A stretch of DNA of 64,000 nt, taken from positions 131,501-195,500 of the forward strand of contig NW_013171868.1 of the NCBI RefSeq assembly GCF_000151665.1. The letters run 5' to 3'. A program made the position numbers and the translations under genes. Each line of letters begins with the position of its first letter. Position 1 is the first letter of the stretch. Positions 12,565 to 25,245 of the stretch are shown piece by piece. The notes beneath the pieces were generated by a model. It was not told the DNA's origin. It saw only the letters and a program-made list of their open reading frames with translations, and searched no databases. The stretch is from Blastocystis hominis. Lineage: Eukaryota; Sar; Bigyra; Opalinata; Blastocystidae.

Positions 12565-12800
12565 NNNNNNNNNNNNNNNNNNNNNNNNNNNNNNNNNNNN
12601 NNNNNNNNNNNNNNNNNNNNNNNNNNNNNNNNNNNNNNNNNNNNNNNNNNNNNNNNNNNNNNNNNNNNNNNNNNNNNNNNNNNNNNNNNNNNNNNNNNNN
12701 NNNNNNNNNNNNNNNNNNNNNNNNNNNNNNNNNNNNNNNNNNNNNNNNNNNNNNNNNNNNNNNNNNNNNNNNNNNNNNNNNNNNNNNNNNNNNNNNNNNN
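12565..12800. other. Assembly gap (236 N)
   Basis: This is an unbroken run of N. It removes the 3' end of the EXD2-like gene and marks the boundary where base composition shifts from mixed to strongly AT-rich. Confidence 1.
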
Positions 12801-14978
12801 TTCAATAATAAGTTATTATGTAAAAGGAGTCATTATTAATAACCTTAAATTGTTTTCAGAACTATTTTATTAATTGTTATGTGAATATATAACTCGAAAT
12901 GGTAGTAGATTAAGTAGCTGTATTCACGATTCTGTTGAAATTACTGATATTATTTGACAGAAACAAGTGATTAATAATGATAAAAAGAAGGATGGACGGT
13001 ATCTATAATAGAATACAAAACGGATATCAAGCAATTCCTTTCATTTGTAGATAATGCCCAATAACAAATAAACAAGAATGAGTTGTTAATATTACCAGCA
13101 CTTGTATTAGGTCCCAAAGTCTATACAAATGAAATACTGGGATAAATCCATATTAAATTCTAATTTGGTATTTAAGAAATTGATAATATATCAGTCGTAA
13201 ATTGATTAGAACAAAAGAAATTGTCAGATTGTGTATAGTGAGAATGAAACTATTTTACGTCAATCAAGCACCATTTTGTATATCATACATTAGTAACATA
13301 TGTTCCCTCCTATGCAAGTGTTGATATGATCTAAAGAAGTAATTCGTAAAGAAATACACAATATAGTTTACATTACAGAACTAATAGTATTTTCTAATGA
13401 TTATTCAGGTTTAAATGATTGTTTTGCATTTGAACTCTGCTTTAGTAACAACCCCTTGCATAAAGATATATAATTTGGTTTATTTCAATATGGGTATAAA
13501 TAATGAAATAAAAATATGACAAAGAGCTTCAAGTATTTCCTATATATTTTCACATCTGATTATTGCATATAATTCAATCCGATTCATTATTAATAACTGG
13601 GCATATACAACAAATTCTGTTTTCGATAATTGTTTAACATAAGATTATATGCGATATATTCATAGAAAAAATATACTAACTCCTTGACATGAGCGTTACT
13701 ACCATTTTCGAAAATAATACTCCGGTTTATTTAATATTATTATTAATATTATGAGTAATGATCTACATAGTTGATTATATCTACAACAAAAGAACAGAAT
13801 AACTATGTCAAGCATGGTATTCAGGTATATTTATATTACATTTCTATATGGCGATATGACATATCTATTTTTGTGTTATTGTTCATTCAAGCAAAGTATC
13901 CAAATGAATGTTATATTATATTATAGAAAACATGATATTCACATAGAATCGAGTAATGTATACATATATATTATCATCAGCAAAAGTATCAATGCACATT
14001 TTTATTAATTTGCTCAATTCTGACTAACTTTATCAGAAAACAATATCTCTTATATGGAATATAACATTCATTGGATTACAGACCCCGTATTTGTAGTTTG
14101 ATGAGTGTGTCAGTCAGAATTTGTAAAATACTTTAATTACAATAATCGTGAAATATGAGATATACCCATAATTGACCGAAAAACAAAATGGCAAAAATCA
14201 AATCATATAAATATTATTTGCAGAGTAAAAGGTTAATATAATGCAATAAGGTGGATTATTTGAAAAAAGAACAAACCTTAATATCACATAATTATTCTAA
14301 ATGGAGGATAAAAGTATAATTGAATAAATGCTCATTTTAAATAATAAAAATTATTACTAATATAGTAATCTCATAATTAAAAATGACTACGTACTTAAGA
14401 AATATTAGATGGATCAGCCAGATGATTAAATGTGTTTTATAAAAATGATATTACTAAATGTACAGTATAGAATATTGTGCCTTAATTCAATGAATATATG
14501 TGTTAAATATTACAAACAGAAGTGACATTACAGACTGTATCTATATGAATATCAAATTGATTCTAATGACGAATAAGCATATCAAGTGCACTATAAGTTC
14601 CACATATTACTAATTATCTTGTGATATATCAAAATCAATCGAAAAACTATATAAACAAATTCAAGAGCCAATGATTCAAGAATATGCAATAAAAATCTAA
14701 AAGTAATTGGCTGAAAGAAGCATAATTATATATATATATGCATACGTTCTTAATGATATAGAGAATATAAGCATGTAATCTGAACTATTTCCTCATGTTA
14801 TTATGTAACATAATTGCAAAATGAGAAACTGGAAAATGATTTTAAACAAAAACTTGCCTCATATATGAATTAATCCTTATAACAGCAGAGAACCAGATAT
14901 TTTAATATTCAGACCTACTCCTAAATAACGACAAGGTCTGCGAGAATAGAGGAAACATCTTATCACTTAGGCAAAAAC
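12801..14978. other. AT-rich stretch without recognisable genes
   Basis: About 2.2 kb of AT-rich sequence with stop codons in all frames. The only ORF above 60 codons (13805-14008) is made of Tyr/Ile/Phe codons typical of random AT-rich DNA. No LRR-like exon, RNA gene or repeat array was seen. Confidence 0.7.
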
Positions 14979-17900
14979 TTAAGTAATACTATAAATTGAT
15001 TTAGATTGAACTCGACGGAATGACCAAGACAAATCAACGTTTTGGAGATTTGGAATATCTATTATTATAAACACTAGTATTGCTTATTATACTTCTTAAA
15101 GTAACTGAACGAGGAAATTTAAAACTGGATCCTTCAGAAGTGAAAGTTGTTAAGCTGGGAAGATCTATAGTCATTATATAAATACCCTATTTTATATTAC
15201 TTTTCATTATCAATGAACATGACTGATGATCATCTCCAGCTAATGCATATCCACCAAGTTGAATAGATTGCAATGAAGGAAGGTCTATAATAGTTATCTT
15301 TAATAATAACATATTTACTTTCTATATGTGTTGCTAATGAATCGGCAAAAGCATACCATCCAAGTTTAATGGATCGAAGATTTGGCAAATCTAAATTTAC
15401 CATATAATATGTTTATTCAATACCTCGAATATCAAATGAGCTACAATAGAAATTTCGGCACCAACTAGAACCAGTTCCAATTGTAATTGATTGAAGTTCA
15501 GGCAAATTCGATAACTCAAATTCACCACTATAATCACTAAAGCAATACTCACCAATTGATATCGATTCCAAATTCACACAATTCAATACATGGAATGATT
15601 TTGATGTATCATATCCCCAGTCATACTTCGCTTGAGTAAATGAATTAATTCTGATCGTTAAATGCTGTAGTTTAATGAGTCCATCCAAAATAAATGTTTT
15701 TGTATTACCAAAGTTATTATCATAAATATCTATTGAATTGATTAATTTAAACGCACTTAAATCAAATGATGTTAATGATTGGTGATTACATTTGTTACTC
15801 GGAATATATATTGATGTTGTAGTTGTCATAGTCAATGATGCCAAATATGAACATGTAGATAATCCAGATGGAATTGATCGATCTTCAACAATAGATCGCA
15901 ATTTATAATTGACATCTATAATTGACATTATTAACATTTATATTACTTGAAGTAGCAATTGTAGGATAGGAAACATATTTTAATGCTTTATCTAGTGTAA
16001 CATATCGACAATTTGGAATATCTATAATATTTAGAATAAATAAACTATACTGTTCATATAAACAGTACGAGGTGACCATAATGAAAAACCAAAGGAAAAT
16101 ATCGATTCTAATTCTGGAAGATCTATAAATGAAAGTGAATTGTGTAAGTAATACCTTTCATTGTCAATTTACAATTGCTATTTCCCCATTGACCAAATAA
16201 TGAAAGAGATCCTAACTCAATCGATTTTAATTTAGGTAAATCTAAGCTTGAATTTTTAAAAATATTCCTACCATCAAATACTATTTCTAAAACTGAATGA
16301 AAAGAATAAGCTCCAAGAATCACAGATTCCAAATTAGGCATATCTATATTACACACTTTTATTATAATGTTACTATTAATTTCAAATAATGATGCCGAAT
16401 AGAAATTGTATGAATTCGAATTCATATCACCGATTGATATCGATTGTAGTTCAGGTAGATTCGATAACTCAAATTCACCACTATAATCACTGAAACTATA
16501 TTCGCCGATTGATATTGATTCTAATTTATTGCAATTCAATATATGGAATGATTTAGAAGAATCATTACCAAATTCATTGGGATGTTGAGTAAATGAATTT
16601 GATCCGATCGATAATGATGTCAGTGATGTCAATCCATCGATTTGGAATGTTGAGACTAAATTGAACATGTCATTACCCAATTCGAATGATTGTAATGAAT
16701 TCAAATTCGATAATTGGAATGTTGTCGAATTTGTGAATGATCCATTTCCAATCGATAATGTAGATAGTTTCGGTAAATCTATAATGTTAGCAAAACACAA
16801 TATATCAATTCAATACCTCGAATTATAAGCGATGCCGAATAGAAATTGTATGAATTTGAATTCATATTACCAATTGATATCGATTGTAGTTCAGGTAGAT
16901 TCGATAACTCAAATTCACCACTATAATCACTGAAACTATATTCGCCGATTGATATCGATTCTAATTTATTGCAATTCAATACATGGAATGATTTAGAAGA
17001 ATCATTACCAAATCCATTGGGATGTTGAGTAAATGAATTTGATCCGATCGATAATGATGTCAATGATGTCAATCCATCGATTGAAAATATCGCTAATGGT
17101 TCGAAACAATTGTTTCCGATATTCAATGATTGTAATGAATCCAAATTCGATAATTGGAATGTTGTCGAATTTGTGAATGATCCATTTCCAATCGATAATG
17201 TAGATAGTTTCGGTAAATCTATAATGTTAGCAAAACACAATATATCAATTCAATACCTTGAATTATAAGCGATGCCGAATAGAAATTGTATGAATTTGAA
17301 TTCATATTACCAATTGATATCGATTGTAGTTCAGGTAGATTCGATAACTCAAATTCACCACTATAATCACTGAAACTATATTCGCCGATTGATATCGATT
17401 CTAATTTATTGCAATTCAATACATGGAATGATTTAGAAGAATCATTACCAAATTCATTGGGATGTTGAGTAAATGAATTTGATCCGATCGATAATGATGT
17501 CAATGATGTCAATCCATCGATTTGGAATGTTGAGACTAAATTGAACTTGTTGTTCTCGATATTCAATGATTGTAATGAATCCAAATTCGATAATTGGAAT
17601 GTTGTCGAATTTGTGAATGATTCATTTCCAATTGATAATGTAGATAGTTTCGGTAAATCTATAATGTTAGCAAAACACAATATATCAATTCAATACCTCG
17701 AATTATAAGCGATGCCGAATAGAAATTGTACGATGTAACATTCATATTACCAATCGATATCGATTGTAGTTCAGGTAGATTCGATAACTCAAATTCACCA
17801 CTATAATCACTGAAACTATATTCGCCGATTGATATTGATTGTAGACTAGTACAATTCGATATATGGAATGATTTAGAAGAATCATTACCAAATCCATTCT

Positions 17901-20900
17901 TCATGCTTGTAAATGAATTTGATCCGATCGATAATGATGTCAGTGATGTCAATCCATCGATTTGGAATGTTGAGACTAAATTGAACATGTCATTACCCAA
18001 TTCGAATGATTGTAATGAATCCAAATTCGATAATTGGAATGTTGTCGAATTTGTGAATGATCCATCTCCAATTGATAATGTAGATAGTTTCGGTAAATCT
18101 ATAATGTTAGCAAAACACAATATATCAATTCAATACCTCGAATTATAAGCGATGCCGAATAGAAATTGTATGATGTAACATTCATATCACCGATTAATAT
18201 CGATTGTAGTTCAGGCAAATTCAATAACTCAAATTCACCACTATAATCACTGAAACTATATTCGCCGATCGATATTGATTGTAGATGATCGCAATTCAAT
18301 ATATGGAATGATTTAGAAGAATCATTACCAAATCCATTGGGATGTTGAGTAAATGAATTTGATCCGATCGATAATGTTGTTAATGATGTCAATCCATCGA
18401 TTGAAAATATCGCTAATGGTTCGAAACAATTGTTTCCGATTTCAAATGATTGTAATGAATCCAAATTCGATAATTGGAATATTGTCGAATTTGTGAATGA
18501 TCCATCTCCAATTGATAATGTAGATAGTTTCGGTAAATCTATAATGTTAGCAAAACACAATATATCAATTCAATACCTCGAATTATAAGCGATGCCGAAT
18601 AGAAATTGTATGATGTAACATTCATATCACCGATTGATATCGATTGTAGTTCAGGCAAATTCGATAACTCAAATTCACCACTATAATCACTGAAACTATA
18701 TTCGCCGATCGATATTGATTCCAAATTAACACAATTCAATATGTGAAATGATTTAGAAGAATCATTACCAAATTCATTGGGATGTTGAGTAAATGAATTT
18801 GATCCGATCGATAATGATGTTAATGATGTCAATCCATCGATTGAAAATATCGCTAATGGTTCGAAACAATTGTTTCCGATATTCAATGATTGTAATGAAT
18901 TCAAATTCGATAATTGGAATGTTGTCGAATTTCCGAATGATTCATTTCCAATCGATAATATAGATAGTTTCGGTAAATCTATAATGTTAGCAAAACACAA
19001 TATATCAATTCAATACCTTGAATTATAAGCGATGCCGAATAGAAATTGTACGATGTAACATTCACATTACCAATTGATATCGATTGTAGTTCAGGTAGAT
19101 TCGATAACTCAAATTCACCACTATAATCACTGAAACTATATTCGCCGATTGATATTGATTGTAGATTATCGCAATTCAATATATGGAATGATTTAGAAGA
19201 ATCATTACCAAATCCATTGGGATGTTGAGTAAATGAATTTGATCCGATCGATAATGATGTCAATGATGTCAATCCATCGATTTGGAATGTTGAGACTAAA
19301 TTGAATTTGTTGTTCTCGATATTCAATGATTGTAATGAATCCAAATTCGATAATTGGAATGTTGTCGAATTTGTGAATGATCCATCTCCAATTGATAATG
19401 TAGATAGTTTCGGTAAATCTATAATGTTAGCAAAACACAATATATCAATTCAATACCTCGAATTATAAGCGATGCCGAATAGAAATTGTACGATGTAACA
19501 TTCATATTACCAATCGATATCGATTGTAGTTCAGGTAGATTCGATAACTCAAATTCACCTCCATAATCACTGAAACTATATTCGCCGATTGATATCGATT
19601 CTAATTTATTGCAATTCAATATATGGAATGATTTAGAAGAATCATTACCAAATCCATTGGGATGTTGAGTAAATGAATTTGATCCGATCGATAATGATGT
19701 CAATGATGTCAATCCATCGATTTGGAATGTTGAGACTAAATTGAACATGTCATTACCCAATTCGAATGATTGTAATGAATTCAAATTCGATAATTGGAAT
19801 GTTGTCGAATTTCCGAATGATCCATTTCCAATCGATAATGTAGATAGTTTCGGTAAATCTATAATGTTAGCAAAACATAACATATCAATTCAATACCTCG
19901 AATTATAAGCGATGCCGAATAGAAATTGTATGAATTTGAATTCATATCACCGATTAATATCGATTGTAGTTCAGGTAGATTCGATAACTCAAATTCACCA
20001 CTATAATCACTGAAACTATATTCGCCGATTGATATTGATTGTAGATGATCGCAATTCGATATATGGAATGATTTAGAAGAATCATTACCAAATCCATTCT
20101 TCATGCTTGTAAATGAATTTGATCCGATCGATAATGATGTTAATGATGTCAATCCATCGATTTGGAATGTTGAGACTAAATTGAATTTGTTGTTCTCGAT
20201 ATTCAATGATTGTAATGAATCCAAATTCGATAATTGGAATGTTGTCGAATTTGTGAATGATTCATTTCCAATCGATAATGTAGATAGTTTCGGTAAATCT
20301 ATAATGTTAGCAAAACACAATATATCAATTCAATACCTCGAATTATAAGCGATGCCGAATAGAAATTGTATGAATTTGAATTCATATTACCAATTGATAT
20401 CGATTGTAGTTCAGGTAGATTCGATAACTCAAATTCACCTCCATAATCACTGAAACTATATTCGCCGATCGATATTGATTCTAATTTATTGCAATTCAAT
20501 ATATGGAATGATTTAGAAGAATCATTACCAAATCCATTGGGATGTTGAGTAAATGAATTTGATCCGATCGATAATGATGTCAATGATGTCAATCCATCGA
20601 TTTGGAATGTTGAGACTAAATTGAATTTGTTGTTCTCGATATTCAATGATTGTAATGAATCCAAATTCGATAATTGGAATGTTGTCGAATTTCCGAATGA
20701 TTCATTTCCAATTGATAATATAGATAGTTTCGGTAAATCTATAATGTTAGCAAAACACAATATATCAATTCAATACCTTGAATTATAAGCGATGCCGAAT
20801 AGAAATTGTACGATGTAACATTCACATTACCAATTGATATCGATTGTAGTTCAGGTAGATTCGATAACTCAAATTCACCACTATAATCACTGAAACTATA

Positions 20901-23364
20901 TTCGCCGATTGATATTGATTCTAATTTATTGCAATTCAATACATGGAATGATTTAGAAGAATCATTACCAAATCCATTGGGATGTTGAGTAAATGAATTT
21001 GATCCGATCGATAATGTTGTTAATGATGTCAATCCATCGATTTGGAATGTTGAGACTAAATTGAACATGTCATTACCCAATTCGAATGATTGTAATGAAT
21101 CCAAATTCGATAATTGGAATGTTGTCGAATTTGTGAATGATCCATCTCCAATTGATAATGTAGATAGTTTCGGTAAATCTATAATGTTAGCAAAACACAA
21201 TATATCAATTCAATACCTCGAATTATAAGCGATGCCGAATAGAAATTGTATGATGTAACATTCATATTACCAATCGATATCGATTGTAGTTCAGGTAGAT
21301 TCGATAACTCAAATTGACCTCCATAATCACTGAAACTATATTCGCCGATTGATATTGATTCTAATTTATTGCAATTCAATACATGGAATGATTTAGAAGA
21401 ATCATTACCAAATCCATTGGGATGTTGAGTAAACGAATTTGATCCGATCGATAATGATGTTAATGATGTCAATCCATCGATTGAAAATATCGCTAATGGT
21501 TCGAAACAATTGTTTCCGATACTCAATGATTGTAATGAATCCAAATTTGATAATTGGAATGTTGTCGAATTTGTGAATGATCCATTTCCAATCGATAATA
21601 TAGATAGTTTCGGTAAATCTATAATGTTAGCAAAACACAATATATCAATTCAATACCTCGAATTATAAGCGATGCCGAATAGAAATTGTATGAATTTGAA
21701 TTCATATTACCAATTGATATCGATTGTAGTTCAGGTAGATTCGATAACTCAAATTCACCACTATAATCACTGAAACTATATTTACCGATTGATATTGATT
21801 GTAGATTATCGCAATTCAATATATGGAATGATTTAGAAGAATCATTACCAAATCCATTGGGATGTTGAGTAAATGAATTTGATCCGATCGATAATGATGT
21901 CAATGATGTCAATCCATCGATTTTGAATGTCTTAGCATTACTACAACTGTTATCTCCTATTTTTATTGTTTCGAGAAATGGCTTGTTTGTGAGTTCAAAA
22001 CGCTTTACTCTATTGTAGTTATTTGGTTTTATTATGTATTTAGTTTGGACTTTACTGATATAGGGGTTAACAAACATGCTGTACAATACTGTACAGGTCA
22101 CGATAATTACTGAGGTGACCACAAATAGTATTGTCATACTCAAATATATATTACTTAGTACAGCACCACAGCCTCTTTTTGTTTTTGCTTTACATGTTTT
22201 GTCATTACCATTTATGCTTGAAATCATTTCACTTGATAGATCCGATATCCAGTCTAGAGTAGCAGAGGAACATTTCTTGACACCACAGCAACTTGTAAAT
22301 ATCCAACGAAGAACATGAATGACCAACACGACTAATAGAATGGAAGTACCAACGAATAAGTCATAGATCAAACTTATTATCAGTAGTAGTATGCCGATAA
22401 TTGTTAATGTCGGATAAATCCAAAATGTGTTTTTGTTATGTCCGTGAACCCACTTGCTTTCTTTATTTGCCTTCCCGTGCTTGTATGTTATTCCTTTCCC
22501 ATAACGTTTTCCGTTTCGATAATTGCCCTTAAATGCTCGAACCTTCCCATTACTCTCAAACTCTTCTCCTATTCCATGTCTTGGATAATTAAGTTCTACT
22601 GAGTCCATATAATTGCCTTCATAACGTTTGACGCCATTCTCATATTCGACCATTTGGTTATTAAAGAATTGTTTCAGTACTTCAATTTCTTTGTCTTCTT
22701 TGTATCGACTTACTCTGTCGATCTTTCCTGCATGATAAGAATAGCATATACCATCACACCTGCCTGCATTATCCAATTGACATATTCGAATCAAGTTGTT
22801 ATTCTCGTCCATTTCTTTCCAGTATCCCTTCTTTTCTGCAAATGGTATTATGTTTCGTCTTTGTCCTTTTTCAAAAAAACCATCAAATACCAGGTGTTCC
22901 TCTCTGTCATATTCCTGTCCTCTTCCATTGCGGTATCCATTCTCAAAGTATCCTTTGAAAAACAAAAGTCCATCAGAATCATACAAAGTGCAAGGTCCAG
23001 TAGCTATTCCATTTTTAAATCTTAGAGTGGCTATTAGTACTCCCTTGTCCGAATATATACTTGCCTTTCCGTTCATTTTCCGCCACTTCATAGTAGTTTT
23101 TATAATGTAGCCTTCGTGTGGTTTTTTGACTTCAATCTCTTGAGAACCACTTATTTTCCTTATATCAACAGGAAACTGGGCAGATACATCATATGACCAG
23201 CAAGCACCTCTTTCACTCTTGTTGCTTCTTTCTTCATCAGTTTTCTGGGCTAATCTGATACCAGAAGCCTCTTGTAGTTGTATTGTGCCTACGTGATTAA
23301 TCCTCTGAGATTGCAGATTTTCGATGCCAGAAACAATTGTATTGACTTGGTCACTAGTTTCCAT
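14979..23364 (-). CDS. Giant MORN / three-TM / BspA-like LRR surface protein
   Basis: One gene of 22 exons, 21 introns and 2546 predicted residues; the exon sum is exactly 2547 codons. Exon 1 (21657-23364) encodes MORN-like repeats (FKGYFENGYRNGRG, FKGNYRNGKRYGKG; residues about 95-300), two membrane helices (about 315-356), a third (about 406-432), then the first LRRs. Eleven 402-nt exons follow (16817-21618), each 134 residues of BspA-type LRRs (SLTSLSIGSNSFT, LPELQSISIG), separated by near-identical 38-nt introns. The 3' part has a 405-nt exon, a 492-nt exon and several 72-87-nt exons of about one LRR each. Every intron is phase 1, so exons can be added or lost without frameshift. The topology suggests MORN inside and LRRs outside the cell; BspA-like LRRs in other protists are often surface adhesins. 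Function is inferred. The ending ..KSIYSIT then TAA is a plausible stop. Confidence 0.85.
16374..21656 (-). repeat. Tandem exon-intron array, 440-bp unit (402-nt exon + 38-nt intron)
   Basis: Introns recur at exactly 440-bp spacing: 21619-21656, 21179-21216, 20739-20776 and so on to 16779-16816 (12 introns, 11 complete internal exons). Each intron carries a TGCTAAC branch-site-like element close to its TAG acceptor. Exon and intron sequences are both highly similar, so the duplicated unit includes the intron. The exon at 16374-16778 is a slightly longer relative (405 nt). Confidence 0.95.
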
Positions 23365-25245
23365 TGTAACTTAAGAAAATATACAAAGAAAACACAAAAG
23401 CGTTGTTATCAGTCTACTTATGGTGTAATCACTATTATATAATAATCATAAATACACGTACAGGTATTGTTCCGTTATCGCTCTGTTAAAATATACGTTC
23501 GATTTATCCGATCTACCATTGTTGTTTTGGGTAAATAACTTGGTATATCATCCCTTCACAAATATCATCGTGTCAGAGATATGAGTTTGATCTTTACTCT
23601 GTTGTTCCATTTTATATATTTAGCATCGAAACCAAATGGAAATCGTTGTTTTACTGCGTATTCGTGACATCACTAAGTAGACCTTTTTTCTGTTTCCTAC
23701 TTCGTATTATAATTGCTACCTAGATGCTGTATCCATATTGTTAATTATTGACAATACTTCATTTGCATTCCAGATTTCACTCTAGGCTCGATTATTATAT
23801 ATTAGAAAGTTGGAAAGTCGTTTCTGCTGGGTGGATTACTGCAATTGTGTGTTTTTATGCTTTAGCAGGTGGCTGTGTTGAAAATGTGCAGTACTTAATA
23901 GAGTCCAATTAGTATAGTCTATTATGGCTCTATTTGTTTATTTGTTTCATTGTGTCTTCGACAGTCGCTTTTTCTATAAAATTTCGATATTTTGCTGTGT
24001 TTATCATATATAATTAACATAGTATCAAACTAATTCTGGTACTATTAGGCAATAGTTACAAATGGTTCACTATACTAATATTGGTTATTACCAATATATG
24101 GAATGTAAGATTATACATCTCAAAAGAGTAATGAAGAAAGTTACTGGTGTTCCTATGTAGATGAAATTATGGCTCTTTTTGGCATATTGTTTATCTAATA
24201 TTGAACCATTCTATTATTTCGACAATAGGTTGGATTTAGTATTACTACCAGAATTAAAATAATCAATACAATTCTATAGTAGGATGAACATAGTGTGTCA
24301 TATTGTCACAGTTGTCAAAATGCTTTTGGTATTAAATAAGAGTCTGCTGCATGTACATTATTAAAGGCCTTTTTAGTATGTTCTCACTAATCTCTGCTGA
24401 GTTCCTTTCTTTTTTATTTGAACCCATATTTTTGAGATTTTCGCGTCGTTAGAGTCATCGATATAGTATTTTCTTCTTCTGTGATGTCGTCGCAACGAAA
24501 TTAACCTTCCACTTGCTTATTCTTTTTCTGATATATTTTTCTATTCGAAACTAAACTGTATATAGCTGTATTATTCTAATATTGCTCTTTAGGAGGGTAC
24601 GAATAAGCATGCTTTGGTTCTTTGAGTTGTATGTGTACCCAGCCGATTTATGGAATTGAAATGTAAAAGAAAAAGAGCATACACAGATCTATGTTGAATT
24701 ATTACACACAATGGATTGCATAGTTTTGGAATGTTCTTTGCAGTTTTCTAGAACTTAATACTACAATGTAGCCCTATCAATGACTAATGACCTATTCTAC
24801 CTTTACAATCACCATTGTTCTCTTTTATTAGAAAAGCAAAGCATATATTACCTTTTTGTCCATACCAATACATTACTTGAGATAAAAGGCACGTGCTATT
24901 GAATTACTCTCGCACATCATTTCTGTCAACGAAAATAATGATGAATTAAGACTACCTCCATTACTCATTACACTACATTTACATTTTAGTGCTCATCATT
25001 ATTACCATATACTAATAATCCAAGGTTATATTTGTATAGACTCCTTACAATACAGAATAGCAAAAGCTTGAAACCTCCCCATGATTATAATGAACATGAG
25101 TGCCCGATTTATTCGCTTCTTTCCGTGTATATTCTATTTGATGGCTCTTTCAGGCTTATCAAATAGAATATACTCCTCCTTATTATCCTTTTCAAAAAAA
25201 AGAAAGTCCAAAAAACGGAACAGTTTTTTCAGATTGTTGAATTGT
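23365..25245. other. AT-rich stretch without recognisable genes
   Basis: About 1.9 kb upstream of both the LRR gene (minus) and the kinesin-like gene (plus). No ORF or spliceable exon chain was found. It must contain the promoters of both divergent genes, but no motif stands out. An in-frame ATG for the kinesin exists at 25081. Confidence 0.6.

Noticed and set aside
12520-12873. ORFs spanning the run of N
   Set aside because: They are artefacts of translating unknown bases.
13805-14008. 67-codon ORF in the AT-rich stretch
   Set aside because: Composition is Tyr/Ile/Phe-rich as expected from random AT-rich sequence, with no motif and no flanking exons.
16374-21656. CRISPR-like or separate-gene interpretation of the regular 440-bp array
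   Set aside because: Both exon and intron parts are repeated, each unit is coding, and splicing joins them in one frame with the flanking exons; eleven separate 153-codon ORFs are only unspliced readings that start or stop inside introns.
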